This document shows positions 45,503 through 54,111 of a stretch of DNA of 64,000 nt, piece after piece (position 1 is the stretch's first letter; each line of letters starts with the position of its first letter). The notes beneath the pieces are model-generated. The model was not told the DNA's origin. It was given only the letters and a program-made list of their open reading frames with translations, and did no database searches. This stretch comes from Ensifer oleiphilus (GTDB lineage Bacteria; Pseudomonadota; Alphaproteobacteria; Rhizobiales; Rhizobiaceae). A program made the position numbers and the translations under genes. The DNA lies in contig NZ_JABWDU010000002.1 in the NCBI RefSeq assembly GCF_013371465.1, forward strand, positions 1,033,666 through 1,097,665, written 5' to 3'.

Positions 45503-47134
45503 ATGAGAAACCTCGTCGCTGCCGCGGCCGCAACGTCCGCGCTCTTGATCACCATCCCGGCATTCGCCGCCGACACGGTTCCCGTGCCCACCCTCACCTG
45601 GACCGCTTGCCCGGCACCCGAGCAGGGCGCGGCGAGCACCGACAGCTTCCAGTGCGCCGCGGCCGAAGTGCCGATGGACTACGCGGATCCATCTTTGGGC
45701 CGCTTCAACCTAGCGCTCATCAAGGCTCCGGCGCGCGATGCGGCACGGCGGCTCGGCACGCTGTTCTGGAATCCTGGCGGCCCCAGCGACGCGGGAACAG
45801 AGTACCTCCCGGCAGCAATCCGCGGCTTTCCCGACAAGGTGCGCGACCGCTTCGACATCATCAGCTGGGATCCGCGCGGCATGGGTGGGCGCACGACGCC
45901 GGTCGTCCAATGCTTTGACAGTGCCGACGACGAAGCAGCATTCTTCGCCCGGGCCACCCGCGACGGTTTCCCCGTGACGGCGAAGCAACTCGCCAAAGAC
46001 GCAGCCGGGCGCACCGAATTCAATGAGGCTTGCATCAAACGGAACGGCGAACTCCTCGCCCACGTCTCGACGGCGGACAACGCCCGCGACCTCGATCTCC
46101 TGCGCCAGGCGGTCGGCGAGGAGACGATGAACTACTACGGCACGTCCTACGGCACGTTTCTCGGCGCCACGTACATGAACATGTATCCCGACCGCGTGCG
46201 CGCCGCCGTCCTCGATGGAGCGGTGGCAGTGCCGGCATGGGCCGGAAACACCGGCGAAAACCTGGCGCTCAGCACCTTCATCCGGATCGGCTCCGACTTC
46301 GGCGCAGCCTCGACCATAGAGGCATTCATGAGCCAGTGTGGGGCGGTCGATGCTTCGGGCTGCGCCTTCTCGGCCGGATCGCCCGAGGCGACAAGGAAGA
46401 AATGGTCAGAACTGCTCCAGCGCGCGCAAAAGGGCTTCACACTCGAAGGCGACATGATCGACGCCCCAAGCATCCTCGCCTACGTCGGCAGCTCGATCTA
46501 TGTTGTCGAACCCCTGCCGGGCTTTGGCCGCTTTCCCGGTTGGGCGGCGGTAGCTCAGTTCCTGCAGCAGGCCTGGGTGGCGAGCGAAGGCAGCGGAAAA
46601 CAGGTCGCTGCCAGCGGTTCGGGCGATGCCGGCTCGCCGGCTGCCGCTGCCACACCGGTTGCCGCTGCCACACCGGCGAAGCCGGCAGCAGCCACATACG
46701 TCACCAGCGCCGGCCGCCAGCTTTCGGTGATCTGTGGCGAAAGCCCCAACCCGACGACCGAAGACGCCGCCGTTCAACAGGCACTGGCGAGTTATCAGCG
46801 CGCTGGCATCTCCGCATGGCCGTTTGTGGCGTATTGCGTCGGCTGGAGCGCCAGGGCCAAGACGACCTATCTCGGCCCGTGGAACAAGGCGACCGCGCCG
46901 GTGCTCGTCATCGGCAACACCAACGACCCAGCGACGCCTTTGGCCAGTTCGGTTCGCATGGCACAGGCTTTGGGGAACGCGCGACTGCTGATCGTGAACG
47001 GTTTCGGGCACACCGTGCTCATCAATCCAAGCACTTGCGCCCAGGACTACATTGCGGCCTATTTCATCGACGGAGCGATGCCGCCGACAGGTGCAACCTG
47101 CACCCAGGACAAGGCCCCGTTTGCTGGCGATTGA
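45503..47134 (+). CDS. Secreted alpha/beta hydrolase, S33 / TAP-like
   Basis: A 543-residue exported protein with a signal peptide ending PAFAAD. The N-terminal alpha/beta-hydrolase core has the oxyanion region FWNPGGPSDAG and WDPRGMGGRTT, and the nucleophile elbow YYGTSYGTFLGATY near residue 215. The C-terminal TAP-like domain carries the Asp (VLVIGNTNDPATPL) and His (NGFGHTVL) of the triad. Relatives are tripeptidyl aminopeptidases and proteases. An Ala/Pro-rich linker (residues 370-395) is encoded by an 18-base tandem repeat at 46642-46677. The start is 45503, with AAGGAGAC before it. It stands alone. Confidence 0.87.
   Translation: MRNLVAAAAATSALLITIPAFAADTVPVPTLTWTACPAPEQGAASTDSFQCAAAEVPMDYADPSLGRFNLALIKAPARDAARRLGTLFWNPGGPSDAGTEYLPAAIRGFPDKVRDRFDIISWDPRGMGGRTTPVVQCFDSADDEAAFFARATRDGFPVTAKQLAKDAAGRTEFNEACIKRNGELLAHVSTADNARDLDLLRQAVGEETMNYYGTSYGTFLGATYMNMYPDRVRAAVLDGAVAVPAWAGNTGENLALSTFIRIGSDFGAASTIEAFMSQCGAVDASGCAFSAGSPEATRKKWSELLQRAQKGFTLEGDMIDAPSILAYVGSSIYVVEPLPGFGRFPGWAAVAQFLQQAWVASEGSGKQVAASGSGDAGSPAAAATPVAAATPAKPAAATYVTSAGRQLSVICGESPNPTTEDAAVQQALASYQRAGISAWPFVAYCVGWSARAKTTYLGPWNKATAPVLVIGNTNDPATPLASSVRMAQALGNARLLIVNGFGHTVLINPSTCAQDYIAAYFIDGAMPPTGATCTQDKAPFAGD
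46642..46677 (+). repeat. Two copies of an 18-base repeat inside the S33 hydrolase gene
   Basis: TGCCGCTGCCACACCGG followed by T (46642-46659) and by C (46660-46677). In frame it encodes two AAATP units of an Ala/Pro/Thr-rich linker between the two halves of the hydrolase. Such repeats can change copy number. Confidence 0.75.
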
Positions 47135-47148
47135 GCAGCATTAAAACA

Positions 47149-47183
47149 TCTCGCGCAAGAGTGTTCCGCGGCTTTGCGCGAGA
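47149..47183 (-). terminator. Hairpin between hydrolase and araC-type gene
   Basis: TCTCGCGCAA (47149-47158) pairs with TTGCGCGAGA (47174-47183), ten base pairs. Read on the - strand, T-rich sequence (TGTTTTAATG) follows, so it best fits a terminator for the AraC-type gene, although it also lies 15 bases after the stop of the convergent hydrolase gene. Confidence 0.55.
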
Positions 47184-47265
47184 GGTGAGAAAACCGGGAC
47201 TTAACGCGCATATGCGAATCTGAAAGATCGCAACACGCAGTCGTTCTGTACGGCGTAAGGCCTGA

Positions 47266-48171
47266 CTACCCTACTGTGCCCATGCGGGCATACCGTCCCG
47301 GCGCCTGCCCGACGTGCCGGCTGAAAGCGGTGCTGAAAGTGCTTGCCGAACCGTAGCCGACGCGCTCGGCGACATCGGAGATTTCGGCCTTATGGTTGCA
47401 CAGCAGATTCTTGGCCATCGCCATGCGCCAGTTGAGCAGATATTCCATCGGCGCGACGCCGACATGGCGCGTGAAGCGCTCGAAGAACGCCGAGCGGGAG
47501 AGGCCGGCCAGCTTCGCCAGCTCGGCCACCGTCCATGATCGCGCCGGAGCGCCGTGCATCGCCCTTATCGCTTCCGCCAGCCGCTGGTCGGCAAGCCCGC
47601 GCAACAAGCCCGGCGAAGCGTCCGGCCGCTGGGTCAGCCGCAGCGCCTCGATCAGCAGCACTTCGACAAGACGGGCAAGAACCAGATCGCGGCCGGCGCG
47701 CTGTTCGGCCGCCTCCTCCGTCAACAGCCGGACCAGGATCGAAAGCCGCTCGCCGCCGCGCACATGCACCTGTGCCGGCAGCAGCGACACCAGCAACCCG
47801 GCATCCTCAGTTGCAAAGACGAAGTAGCCGCCGAGCAGCCGCACGCTTGGCGGCCCATCGGGGTCGCCGTGGCGCACCTCGTCGACTGAAGCGGGCGTTG
47901 CCTTCGGATCGATGAGTGTCGGCGTCACGGGCTCGAAGCCCGACATCGTGAAACCGGGCGTCGTCGGCAAGAGGACGAAATCGCCCGCCTCCAGCACCAA
48001 CGGATCCTGACCGTCAACGGCCAGACGGCAGGCGCCTTCCAGCACGGTGCAAAAACCGGGGTAACCGAAATCGGAATAGCGCACCCCCCAGCGACCGGCA
48101 CCACTGATGCTTTTGGTAAACACCGCGCGTGGCCTGAGCAGGGTGATGATTTCAGAGAGCGGATCGATCAT
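47266..48171 (-). CDS. AraC-family transcriptional regulator with cupin sensor
   Basis: A 301-residue regulator. The N-terminal cupin (FCTVLEGACRLAVDGQDPLVLEAGDFVLLPTTPGF) is of the AraC_binding / cupin_6 type; two helix-turn-helix motifs lie in the last 100 residues (VAELAKLAGLSRSAFFERFTRHVGVAPMEYLLNWRM and ISDVAERVGYGSASTFSTAFSRHVGQAPGRY). The start at 48171 is used because the preceding 19 codons cross the divergent promoter. It faces an SDR gene with 98 bases between starts, a common arrangement in which the regulator controls the reductase. Confidence 0.9.
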   Translation of the reverse strand: MIDPLSEIITLLRPRAVFTKSISGAGRWGVRYSDFGYPGFCTVLEGACRLAVDGQDPLVLEAGDFVLLPTTPGFTMSGFEPVTPTLIDPKATPASVDEVRHGDPDGPPSVRLLGGYFVFATEDAGLLVSLLPAQVHVRGGERLSILVRLLTEEAAEQRAGRDLVLARLVEVLLIEALRLTQRPDASPGLLRGLADQRLAEAIRAMHGAPARSWTVAELAKLAGLSRSAFFERFTRHVGVAPMEYLLNWRMAMAKNLLCNHKAEISDVAERVGYGSASTFSTAFSRHVGQAPGRYARMGTVG

Positions 48172-48269
48172 TTCAGGACTATTGCAAATCAGAAATGGAC
48201 TTTCAATTATATATCGTCCGGAACGCAATCGCTATGATGACATCATCAGAAACGACCAAAGGAAACGAC

Positions 48270-49013
48270 ATGAAAACCGTGTTGATCACAGGCTGCTCGT
48301 CCGGCTACGGCCTCGAAACCGCCCGCCTCTTCCACGCCAAGGGCTGGAACGTGATCGCAACCATGCGCACACCACGCGAGGACATTCTGCCGCGCTCGGA
48401 GCGCATGCGCGTCGTTCAGCTGGATGTGACCGACCCTGAAAGTATCTCCTCGGCACTCGATGCCAGCGGGCCGATTGATGCACTTGTCAACAATGCCGGC
48501 ATCGGCGTGGTCGGCGCCTTCGAGGCGACGCCGATGCCGCACGTGCGCAAAATCTTCGAGACCAACACCTTCGGCGTCATGGCGATGACGCAGGCGGTAA
48601 TCCCGCAGTTTCGCAGCAGGCGATCGGGTGTCGTGGTCAACGTCACGTCCAGCGTCACGCTCGCCGCCATGCCGCTCGCCGCCGCTTACACCGCCAGCAA
48701 GACGGCGGTCGAAGGGTTTACAGGATCGCTCGCCCACGAGCTTGCCGCCTTCGGCGTGCGCGCCAAGCTGGTGGAGCCCGGTTACGCGCCGAGCACGCGG
48801 TTTTCGCACAATACGGGCGTGCGCATCGAAGATCTGATCCCGGAGACTTATGCCCCGTTTGCAGAACCGATCTTTGCCGCCTTCGCCAACCCGGCGCTCA
48901 TCACCACGGAGAGCGACGTGGCCGACGTGGTCTGGTGCGCTGCCAACGACATGTCGGAACGGCTGCATTTCCCGGCGGGGGCAGACGCCTTGGCGCTGGC
49001 CCGCGCAAGCTGA
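48270..49013 (+). CDS. Short-chain dehydrogenase/reductase
   Basis: A 247-residue classical SDR: nucleotide motif TGCSSGYG at about residue 8, NNAG near 80 (VNNAGIGVVGAFE), catalytic Ser in VNVTSSVTLAAMPL, and the Y-x3-K pair in AAYTASKTAVEGF near 145-149. It is an NAD(P)H-dependent oxidoreductase whose substrate cannot be inferred. AAAGGAAACG precedes the ATG at 48270. It is divergent from the AraC-type gene, its probable regulator. Confidence 0.9.
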   Translation: MKTVLITGCSSGYGLETARLFHAKGWNVIATMRTPREDILPRSERMRVVQLDVTDPESISSALDASGPIDALVNNAGIGVVGAFEATPMPHVRKIFETNTFGVMAMTQAVIPQFRSRRSGVVVNVTSSVTLAAMPLAAAYTASKTAVEGFTGSLAHELAAFGVRAKLVEPGYAPSTRFSHNTGVRIEDLIPETYAPFAEPIFAAFANPALITTESDVADVVWCAANDMSERLHFPAGADALALARAS

Positions 49014-49050
49014 CATCCCCGGCGGCCGCCGCGTCACCCGGCGGCAACCG

Positions 49051-50769
49051 TCAGCCGAGCGGCAGGCCCGCAGCATGCACGGTGTTGACGAGCGCCTCCG
49101 TGACTGCCCGGTCCCGGAAGAACTCCTGGGTGCGGATGTAGCCGGCCGACAGTTTTGGATCGAGCGCCTGAACCTGCGCGACCAGCTGGCGCGCCCGCTC
49201 GGTATCGCCGCGCGCCATCCGTGCGGCGATGCGGTAGATCAGCGTACGCCGCGTCTGGTAGGGCAGTGCCCGCGCCACGGCAAAAAGCTCATCGTGCCGA
49301 CCGAGCGCATAGAGCGAGGCGACCCGCTCCTCGACGATCCAGACCGGCAGGAACGGATCCAGTGCCTCGGCCCGGTCGAGCAGTTCCAACGCCCGCTCCG
49401 CCTCGTTCGCATAGGTGTAGAAAGCCGCACATCGTCCGGCGATATAGGCATCGTTGGGCGCCAGCTCTATTGCCCGCTCATGATGATGCCGCGAGGCGAC
49501 AAAGTCGCCCTCCATGCATTTGATCGCACCCATGATGCGATGGGAATCCGGGTCGGTCGGATCGAGATCGAGCGCGTGTGCGACCTGGCGCTCGCCAGCG
49601 GAAAGGTCGAAATCCGGCAGATTGCTCCAGGCGCAGACATGCATGGCGACGGGCCGGCCAAAGGACGGGTCCGCATCCATCGAACGCTCGAACCAGCGCA
49701 TGGCTTCGCCGATGTGCCGATCGGCCACCCCGATCAGGCGGTGGTGGTCGAGCCCCAGCAGGTAGTATTCGTAAGCCGACATATTCTCCGGCCGCTTCAA
49801 CCGGGCGGAGATCAGTTCCGCCTGTTCTATCCGCCCGGCCACCGTCGCAGCGATGCGGGCCGTCACCTCGTCGATGACGGCAAGCAGCTCCTCGAATGGC
49901 CGCTCGATCCGGTCCGACCAGACGAGATGTCCATGGGCGGTCTCAGACAAAGATACGTTGAGGCGCACGAGACCGCCGAGCTTGCGCACAGAGCCCGAGA
50001 CGACGTAGCGCACCCCGAGCGCCCGTCCGACCTCGACGGGGTCGCGGGTGGAAAGCGCGACGGAGGCCGACCGCGAACTGACGAACAGGCTCTTCAGCCG
50101 GCCGAGCTCCAGGGTAAGGTCGTCGGTCAATCCTTCCGTCAGGAAAGACTGGTCGTCCTGGCTGGCCGCGAAGGCGACGAAAGGCGTGACGATGACCGAA
50201 TTCGGCCTCATTGACGCCGGCGGCGCCTCTCGAGTCGGTGCCGAGAGAAACCGATGCCTATCGATGTTTGTGCCCACTCGATAGACGCGGATCGGATCGG
50301 CGACGCCCTTGAACCGACGCTCGCCGATCTCCTCGAAAGCGCAGGGCGAGGCACGGCGCACCTGCTGGTAGAGCGCTTCTGACACCTCGATCTCGCCGGC
50401 GGCAGCGCTTGATTGCAGCCTTGCGGCGAGGTTGACGCCATTGCCCCTTAGATCATCGCCGACGGCGAGCACGTCGGCCAGATGCAGCCCGAAGCGCATA
50501 TGGTTCGGCGTGGCATCCGGAATTGCCGCAAGCGAACTGCGCGCCTCCATGGCCGCGCGAAGGGCGTTGACCGGACTGATAAACTCCGCAAGAACCGCGT
50601 CGCCGGCGGTGTTGAAGACGCGGCCATCGTGGCGCACAACCGTGTCGCCCACCGCCCTGAGGCAGGCGGAGACGCATTCGACAGCCTCTTCCTCATGCGT
50701 TTCCATCGCCGCCGTCGACCCGACGAAATCCGCCACCATGATCGCTACCAGCTTGCGCTGCATCTCCAT
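49051..50769 (-). CDS. Class III adenylate/guanylate cyclase with TolB-like and TPR domains
   Basis: A 572-residue protein. The N-terminal class III cyclase domain (about residues 1-165) has the metal Asp residues in IMVADFVGSTAAM and NTAGDAVLAEF and the transition-state Asn/Arg in GNGVNLAARLQ, so the catalytic core appears intact. Residues 185-310 are a TolB-like N-terminal domain (FLTEGLTDDLTLELGRLKSLFVSSRSAS). The rest is TPR-like repeats. Rhizobia have many such cyclases, thought to make cAMP in response to internal or host signals. ATGs at 50769 and 50763 are both possible starts. Converges with the SDR gene. Confidence 0.88.
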   Translation of the reverse strand: MEMQRKLVAIMVADFVGSTAAMETHEEEAVECVSACLRAVGDTVVRHDGRVFNTAGDAVLAEFISPVNALRAAMEARSSLAAIPDATPNHMRFGLHLADVLAVGDDLRGNGVNLAARLQSSAAAGEIEVSEALYQQVRRASPCAFEEIGERRFKGVADPIRVYRVGTNIDRHRFLSAPTREAPPASMRPNSVIVTPFVAFAASQDDQSFLTEGLTDDLTLELGRLKSLFVSSRSASVALSTRDPVEVGRALGVRYVVSGSVRKLGGLVRLNVSLSETAHGHLVWSDRIERPFEELLAVIDEVTARIAATVAGRIEQAELISARLKRPENMSAYEYYLLGLDHHRLIGVADRHIGEAMRWFERSMDADPSFGRPVAMHVCAWSNLPDFDLSAGERQVAHALDLDPTDPDSHRIMGAIKCMEGDFVASRHHHERAIELAPNDAYIAGRCAAFYTYANEAERALELLDRAEALDPFLPVWIVEERVASLYALGRHDELFAVARALPYQTRRTLIYRIAARMARGDTERARQLVAQVQALDPKLSAGYIRTQEFFRDRAVTEALVNTVHAAGLPLG

Positions 50770-50852
50770 CGCCTCGCCGGCACACGGGCCACCAGTACGG
50801 GAGGATAGCACAAGATGACGGGTCAGACAGCAACCGCTATTTTAGATTACAT

Positions 50853-51386
50853 TCATAAGAACGGAAATGCTTCGTCGCGCGCCGACATCTGGGCGACAGT
50901 CAGCGGCCAGCCGATCGCAAGCTTCGGATCGAGCGGGTTAAGTCCACCCTCCGCCGCCGGCGCGTGGGGCTTGTCGTGCAGGTAGATCAGTTCGCAATCC
51001 TCGCTCAGCGTCTGAAAGCCATGTGCAAACCCGCCGGGGATCATCATCGACCGCCCGTTCTCGGCACTCAGCACTTCGCCATGCCATTTGAGATAGGTGG
51101 GCGAGCCCGGGCGCAGGTCCACGGCAACGTCGAAGACGGCGCCGGCGAGACAAGAGACGAACTTCGTCTCGTCATGGGGCGCACGCTGGAAATGCAGGCC
51201 ACGGATCGTGCCCTTCAGCTGCGTCATCGTATGGTTGATCTGGGCAATCGTGCCGTCGTGACCGAAATCGGCAAGCTCCTCGCGGCAGAAGAAGCGCGAG
51301 AAGAACCCGCGCTCGTCGCCGAAACGCTGGCGTTCGATGACCACGAGATCGGGGATCGGGGTGGCGATACGATTGAAACGCGACAT
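50853..51386 (-). CDS. RmlC-like NDP-4-keto-6-deoxyhexose 3,5- or single-site epimerase
   Basis: A 177-residue cupin of the dTDP-4-dehydrorhamnose 3,5-epimerase family. GTIRGLHFQRAPHDETK carries the catalytic His near residue 63, and FDVAVDLRPGSPTYLKW and MMIPGGFAHGFQTLSEDCELIY are core strands. The usual YxxTxxY stretch after the last strand is replaced (YLHDKPHAPAAEGGLNP), so the second catalytic residue differs from true RmlC. Given rfbF and rfbG 7 kb away, a CDP-4-keto-6-deoxyhexose epimerase is plausible; no rmlABD is in the window. It is divergent from the WbqC operon. Confidence 0.82.
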   Translation of the reverse strand: MSRFNRIATPIPDLVVIERQRFGDERGFFSRFFCREELADFGHDGTIAQINHTMTQLKGTIRGLHFQRAPHDETKFVSCLAGAVFDVAVDLRPGSPTYLKWHGEVLSAENGRSMMIPGGFAHGFQTLSEDCELIYLHDKPHAPAAEGGLNPLDPKLAIGWPLTVAQMSARDEAFPFL

Positions 51387-51800
51387 CGGTCTTCCCTTCG
51401 GGGCGCTAAGCTTCGGTCACGTTCCTTAACAAACCGGCCTTGGTCCCATTTGCAATCGTCGGCGGGATAGCATTCACAGGAAACGCATCAAGCGGCTTGG
51501 AAATAATGGCGCCACGAGACGACCGCAAAGTGTTTGAGGCTCACAAGAACGCGTTGGCGTTCGCTCTGAACGCAGATTGCGTGTCGGTCACGGAATGGCT
51601 CGACACGCTGGTTGCGCGCAGCACCTGCGATTGTTAGAAGCTCTCCACCATACGGACACGTTTTCGACAAATCCGTGGTGTTCTCCGGGGCGCCGGGAGG
51701 CTATCCGCGCAGCACAACAAGGTGAGCGTTCGCGCACGTTGCCCGCACCGAAACCGTCGAAGCGATACCGCAATAAACACTGATCTCGAGCGAGTACCTG
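51387..51800. other. Intergenic region between the RmlC-like gene and the WbqC operon
   Basis: 414 bases. The left part is the - strand promoter region of the RmlC-like gene. The only gene-like item is a 43-codon frame at 51506-51637 (listed separately). The right part must hold the promoter of the WbqC operon; I see no clear box. The G+C content is lower than in the neighbouring purine and ggu operons. Confidence 0.4.
51506..51637 (+). CDS. Possible small ORF, 43 residues
   Basis: A short frame with TTGGAAAT before its ATG encoding MAPRDDRKVFEAHKNALAFALNADC... and ending with STCDC. Codon use is moderately like that of the neighbours and the C-terminus is Cys-rich. No family is recognised; it may be chance. 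Confidence 0.25.
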   Translation: MAPRDDRKVFEAHKNALAFALNADCVSVTEWLDTLVARSTCDC

Positions 51801-52517
51801 TTGGCCAGAAACATTGTCATCTCGCAATCCATGTACTTTCCCTGGGTGGGAATGCTTGAGCAAATTCGGTTGGCGGACATATTCGTACACTACGACGATG
51901 TGCAGTTCTCGCGCGGCAGTTTCACCAACCGGGTGCAGATCAAGACGCAGAACGGCATACGGTGGCTGACGTTGCCACTCCAGGATTATCATCTGGGACA
52001 AAGGATCGACGAGGTCCGGCTCGATGATCGGACGGACTGGCGAAGCCGCCATCGCGACATTCTGCGCCAGGCCTATATGAAGGCGCCGTTCGTCAATGAG
52101 ATGCTGCAGCTCGTTGACAGCGTGTTCGAGAAAGATGCATCGACCGTTGCGGATGTGGCCCGCAATTCGATGCTGGCGCTTGCGTCCTACTTCAATCTCG
52201 ACAGGCCGAAATATGTCTCGTCGGACGTGCTGACAATCGGCGGAACGAGCAGCGAGCGGGTGTACGACATTACCGCGCATCTCGAGGGGTCTGCCTACAT
52301 CACCGGCCATGGAGCGCGGAACTACCTGGATCACGGGCTCTTCGAGAAATCCGGCATATCGGTTCTGTACATGGCCTACGAGTGCACCCCTTATCCCCAG
52401 CTGCACGGAGAATTTACGCCGTATGTGACGGCGTTGGACCTCGTTGCCAATTGCGGTGTCGACGGTGCGAAAGTAATACACTCTGGAACCGTCGATTGGA
52501 GGGAGTTTACCCGGTGA
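51801..52517 (+). CDS. WbqC-like family protein
   Basis: A 238-residue protein of the WbqC-like family, first named from an O-antigen cluster. The start of the fold, NIVISQSMYFPWVGMLEQIRLADIFVHYDDVQFSRGSFTNRVQIK, is diagnostic, and TDWRSRHRDILRQAYMKAPF follows. The family is thought to transfer amino acids or acyl groups to amino sugars, without a proven general reaction. The start is TTG at 51801; a later Met would cut the conserved first strand. It begins a six-gene operon with overlaps of one to four bases. Confidence 0.85.
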   Translation: MARNIVISQSMYFPWVGMLEQIRLADIFVHYDDVQFSRGSFTNRVQIKTQNGIRWLTLPLQDYHLGQRIDEVRLDDRTDWRSRHRDILRQAYMKAPFVNEMLQLVDSVFEKDASTVADVARNSMLALASYFNLDRPKYVSSDVLTIGGTSSERVYDITAHLEGSAYITGHGARNYLDHGLFEKSGISVLYMAYECTPYPQLHGEFTPYVTALDLVANCGVDGAKVIHSGTVDWREFTR

Positions 52518-53239
52518 CATCCGAAAACCTGGACAAAGTCGCGTCGGAGTATCTTCCCAACGCAACAACATCGATTGAGAACAACCTCATTCTCAACTGG
52601 TATCCGCAGCGTGTCGTTTCCCGCTTTGGAAAATGCACCTCATTGCTCGATCTCGGGATCGGCCACGGCTACACGCCGCACCTGTTCAACACGGTTTGCG
52701 ACAGGCACGTGATCGTCGAGGGCTCGCAGTTCGTTATCGACCTTTTCAAGCAGAACAGCCCGGACTTTTCCGGAGAGATCGTCTTTTCCTATTTTGAGGA
52801 CTTCGATACGGAAGAGCGCTTTGACGTGATTGTCATGGGTTTTGTTCTGGAGCACGTTGACGATCCGGGCCTGGTTCTCGACAGGTTCAAACGTTTCCTG
52901 AAGCCAAATGGCCGTCTTTTCGCTGCCGTACCCAACGCCAAGTCGCTGAACAGAAGGCTCGGGGTAGAACTTGGCAAGATCGATGACATTTACAGCCTCA
53001 ATGCCAACGATCTGGCCCTTGGCCACAAGCGCCAATACTGCCGGGACACGTTTCGTGCCGAACTGCAGGCGCATGGTTTCCGGGTGGTGCACGAAGAGGG
53101 GATTTACTTGAAGCCGTTGCCGTTGCCCGTTCTGCAGACCCTTCCCGATTTCGAAGCCAATCTGCACGCCATGCTGCAAGTCGGCATCGAGTTTCCAGAC
53201 CTCTGCGTCGGCCTGTTGATGGAGGCTGAGCCCACATGA
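52514..53239 (+). CDS. SAM-dependent methyltransferase, class I
   Basis: A 241-residue methyltransferase. The SAM motif I is SLLDLGIGHGYTPHLF near residue 45, the acidic post-I residue is in VIVEGSQ, and the motif FDVIVMGFVLEHVDDPGLVLDRFKRFLKPNGRLFAAVPN near 112 marks the Methyltransf_11/23 group. It starts at a GTG that overlaps the WbqC stop (GTGA), so it is coupled to it, and it overlaps the next gene by ATGA. The acceptor is unknown; a sugar or small-molecule acceptor is likely in this operon. Confidence 0.88.
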   Translation: MTSENLDKVASEYLPNATTSIENNLILNWYPQRVVSRFGKCTSLLDLGIGHGYTPHLFNTVCDRHVIVEGSQFVIDLFKQNSPDFSGEIVFSYFEDFDTEERFDVIVMGFVLEHVDDPGLVLDRFKRFLKPNGRLFAAVPNAKSLNRRLGVELGKIDDIYSLNANDLALGHKRQYCRDTFRAELQAHGFRVVHEEGIYLKPLPLPVLQTLPDFEANLHAMLQVGIEFPDLCVGLLMEAEPT

Positions 53240-54111
53240 AGACGGCGGCCGTCATCGGCGCACGGTCGATGCTGGGTCGCCAGCTCATTGCTCGCCTGCA
53301 TCACATGGGAGTGGAGACGATCAGTGTCGGCCGATCGGACACCGACGAGGTCTTTTTCGATCTTGAGGGCGGTCTGCGGGACATGCCTGGTGGCATGTCG
53401 GCCGACGTTCTGTTCCATTGCGCCGCAAGCTTCGCCGACGACAGCCCGAAAGGCGTGCGCCTGAATTATACGGCAAATGCCACGAGTGCTCTCGCCGTCG
53501 CCGAGCTTGCGCAGCAACTGCAAACCGGGGCGATTGTCTACGCCGGGTCTGTTTCATCCGACGAGACTTTGGATGGTGCAGCGATGACATCCTACGGGTT
53601 TACCAAGGGCCTGGCCGAGCAGATATTGCGCTGGCATTCGCAACGGCACGGCTTCCGGTTCTGCAGCCTGCGGTTCTCGCAGCTGTACGATGTCGATGGC
53701 CAATGCTGCTCCCACCAACCATGGTTCGGGCGCATCATTGCCTACACATCCCGAGGACTCGACATCCGAATGCCAGCCTCCCTTGGCGCGCGTAATTTCC
53801 TCCATGTCCAGGACGCCGCGGACATGATGATCCACGCTGCCAACGCCAAAGCTTCAGGCATCTTGAATGCCGTCCACACGGAGGCGATGACCAGCGACGA
53901 GATTGCAGAGGTCGCCTATCGCGTGTTTGGGCTCGGCGGCACCGTCGCCATCGCAGCGGAGAAAGCCCCCTTTCGCAAAGTGAATTTTCCCGATGGCGCG
54001 CCAGCGATGTCGCTGCTCGGCATGAAGCCGCTTATTGCCATGCAGGACGGCATAAAGATGATCAGGGATGCCGGCAGCGCGCCCGCATTCGGACCAATGG
54101 ACGTAAACTGA
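53236..54111 (+). CDS. NAD-dependent epimerase/dehydratase, short extended-SDR type
   Basis: A 291-residue extended SDR. The nucleotide motif is atypical (VIGARSMLGRQLIARLHHMG), followed by VLFHCAASFADDSPKG, and the catalytic Ser and Y-x3-K in YAGSVSSDETLDGAAMTSYGFTKGLAEQIL near residues 112-136. Overlaps the genes on both sides (ATGA and TGATG). A role in epimerising, reducing or dehydrating a nucleotide sugar is expected, but the class cannot be set from sequence. Confidence 0.85.
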   Translation: MKTAAVIGARSMLGRQLIARLHHMGVETISVGRSDTDEVFFDLEGGLRDMPGGMSADVLFHCAASFADDSPKGVRLNYTANATSALAVAELAQQLQTGAIVYAGSVSSDETLDGAAMTSYGFTKGLAEQILRWHSQRHGFRFCSLRFSQLYDVDGQCCSHQPWFGRIIAYTSRGLDIRMPASLGARNFLHVQDAADMMIHAANAKASGILNAVHTEAMTSDEIAEVAYRVFGLGGTVAIAAEKAPFRKVNFPDGAPAMSLLGMKPLIAMQDGIKMIRDAGSAPAFGPMDVN

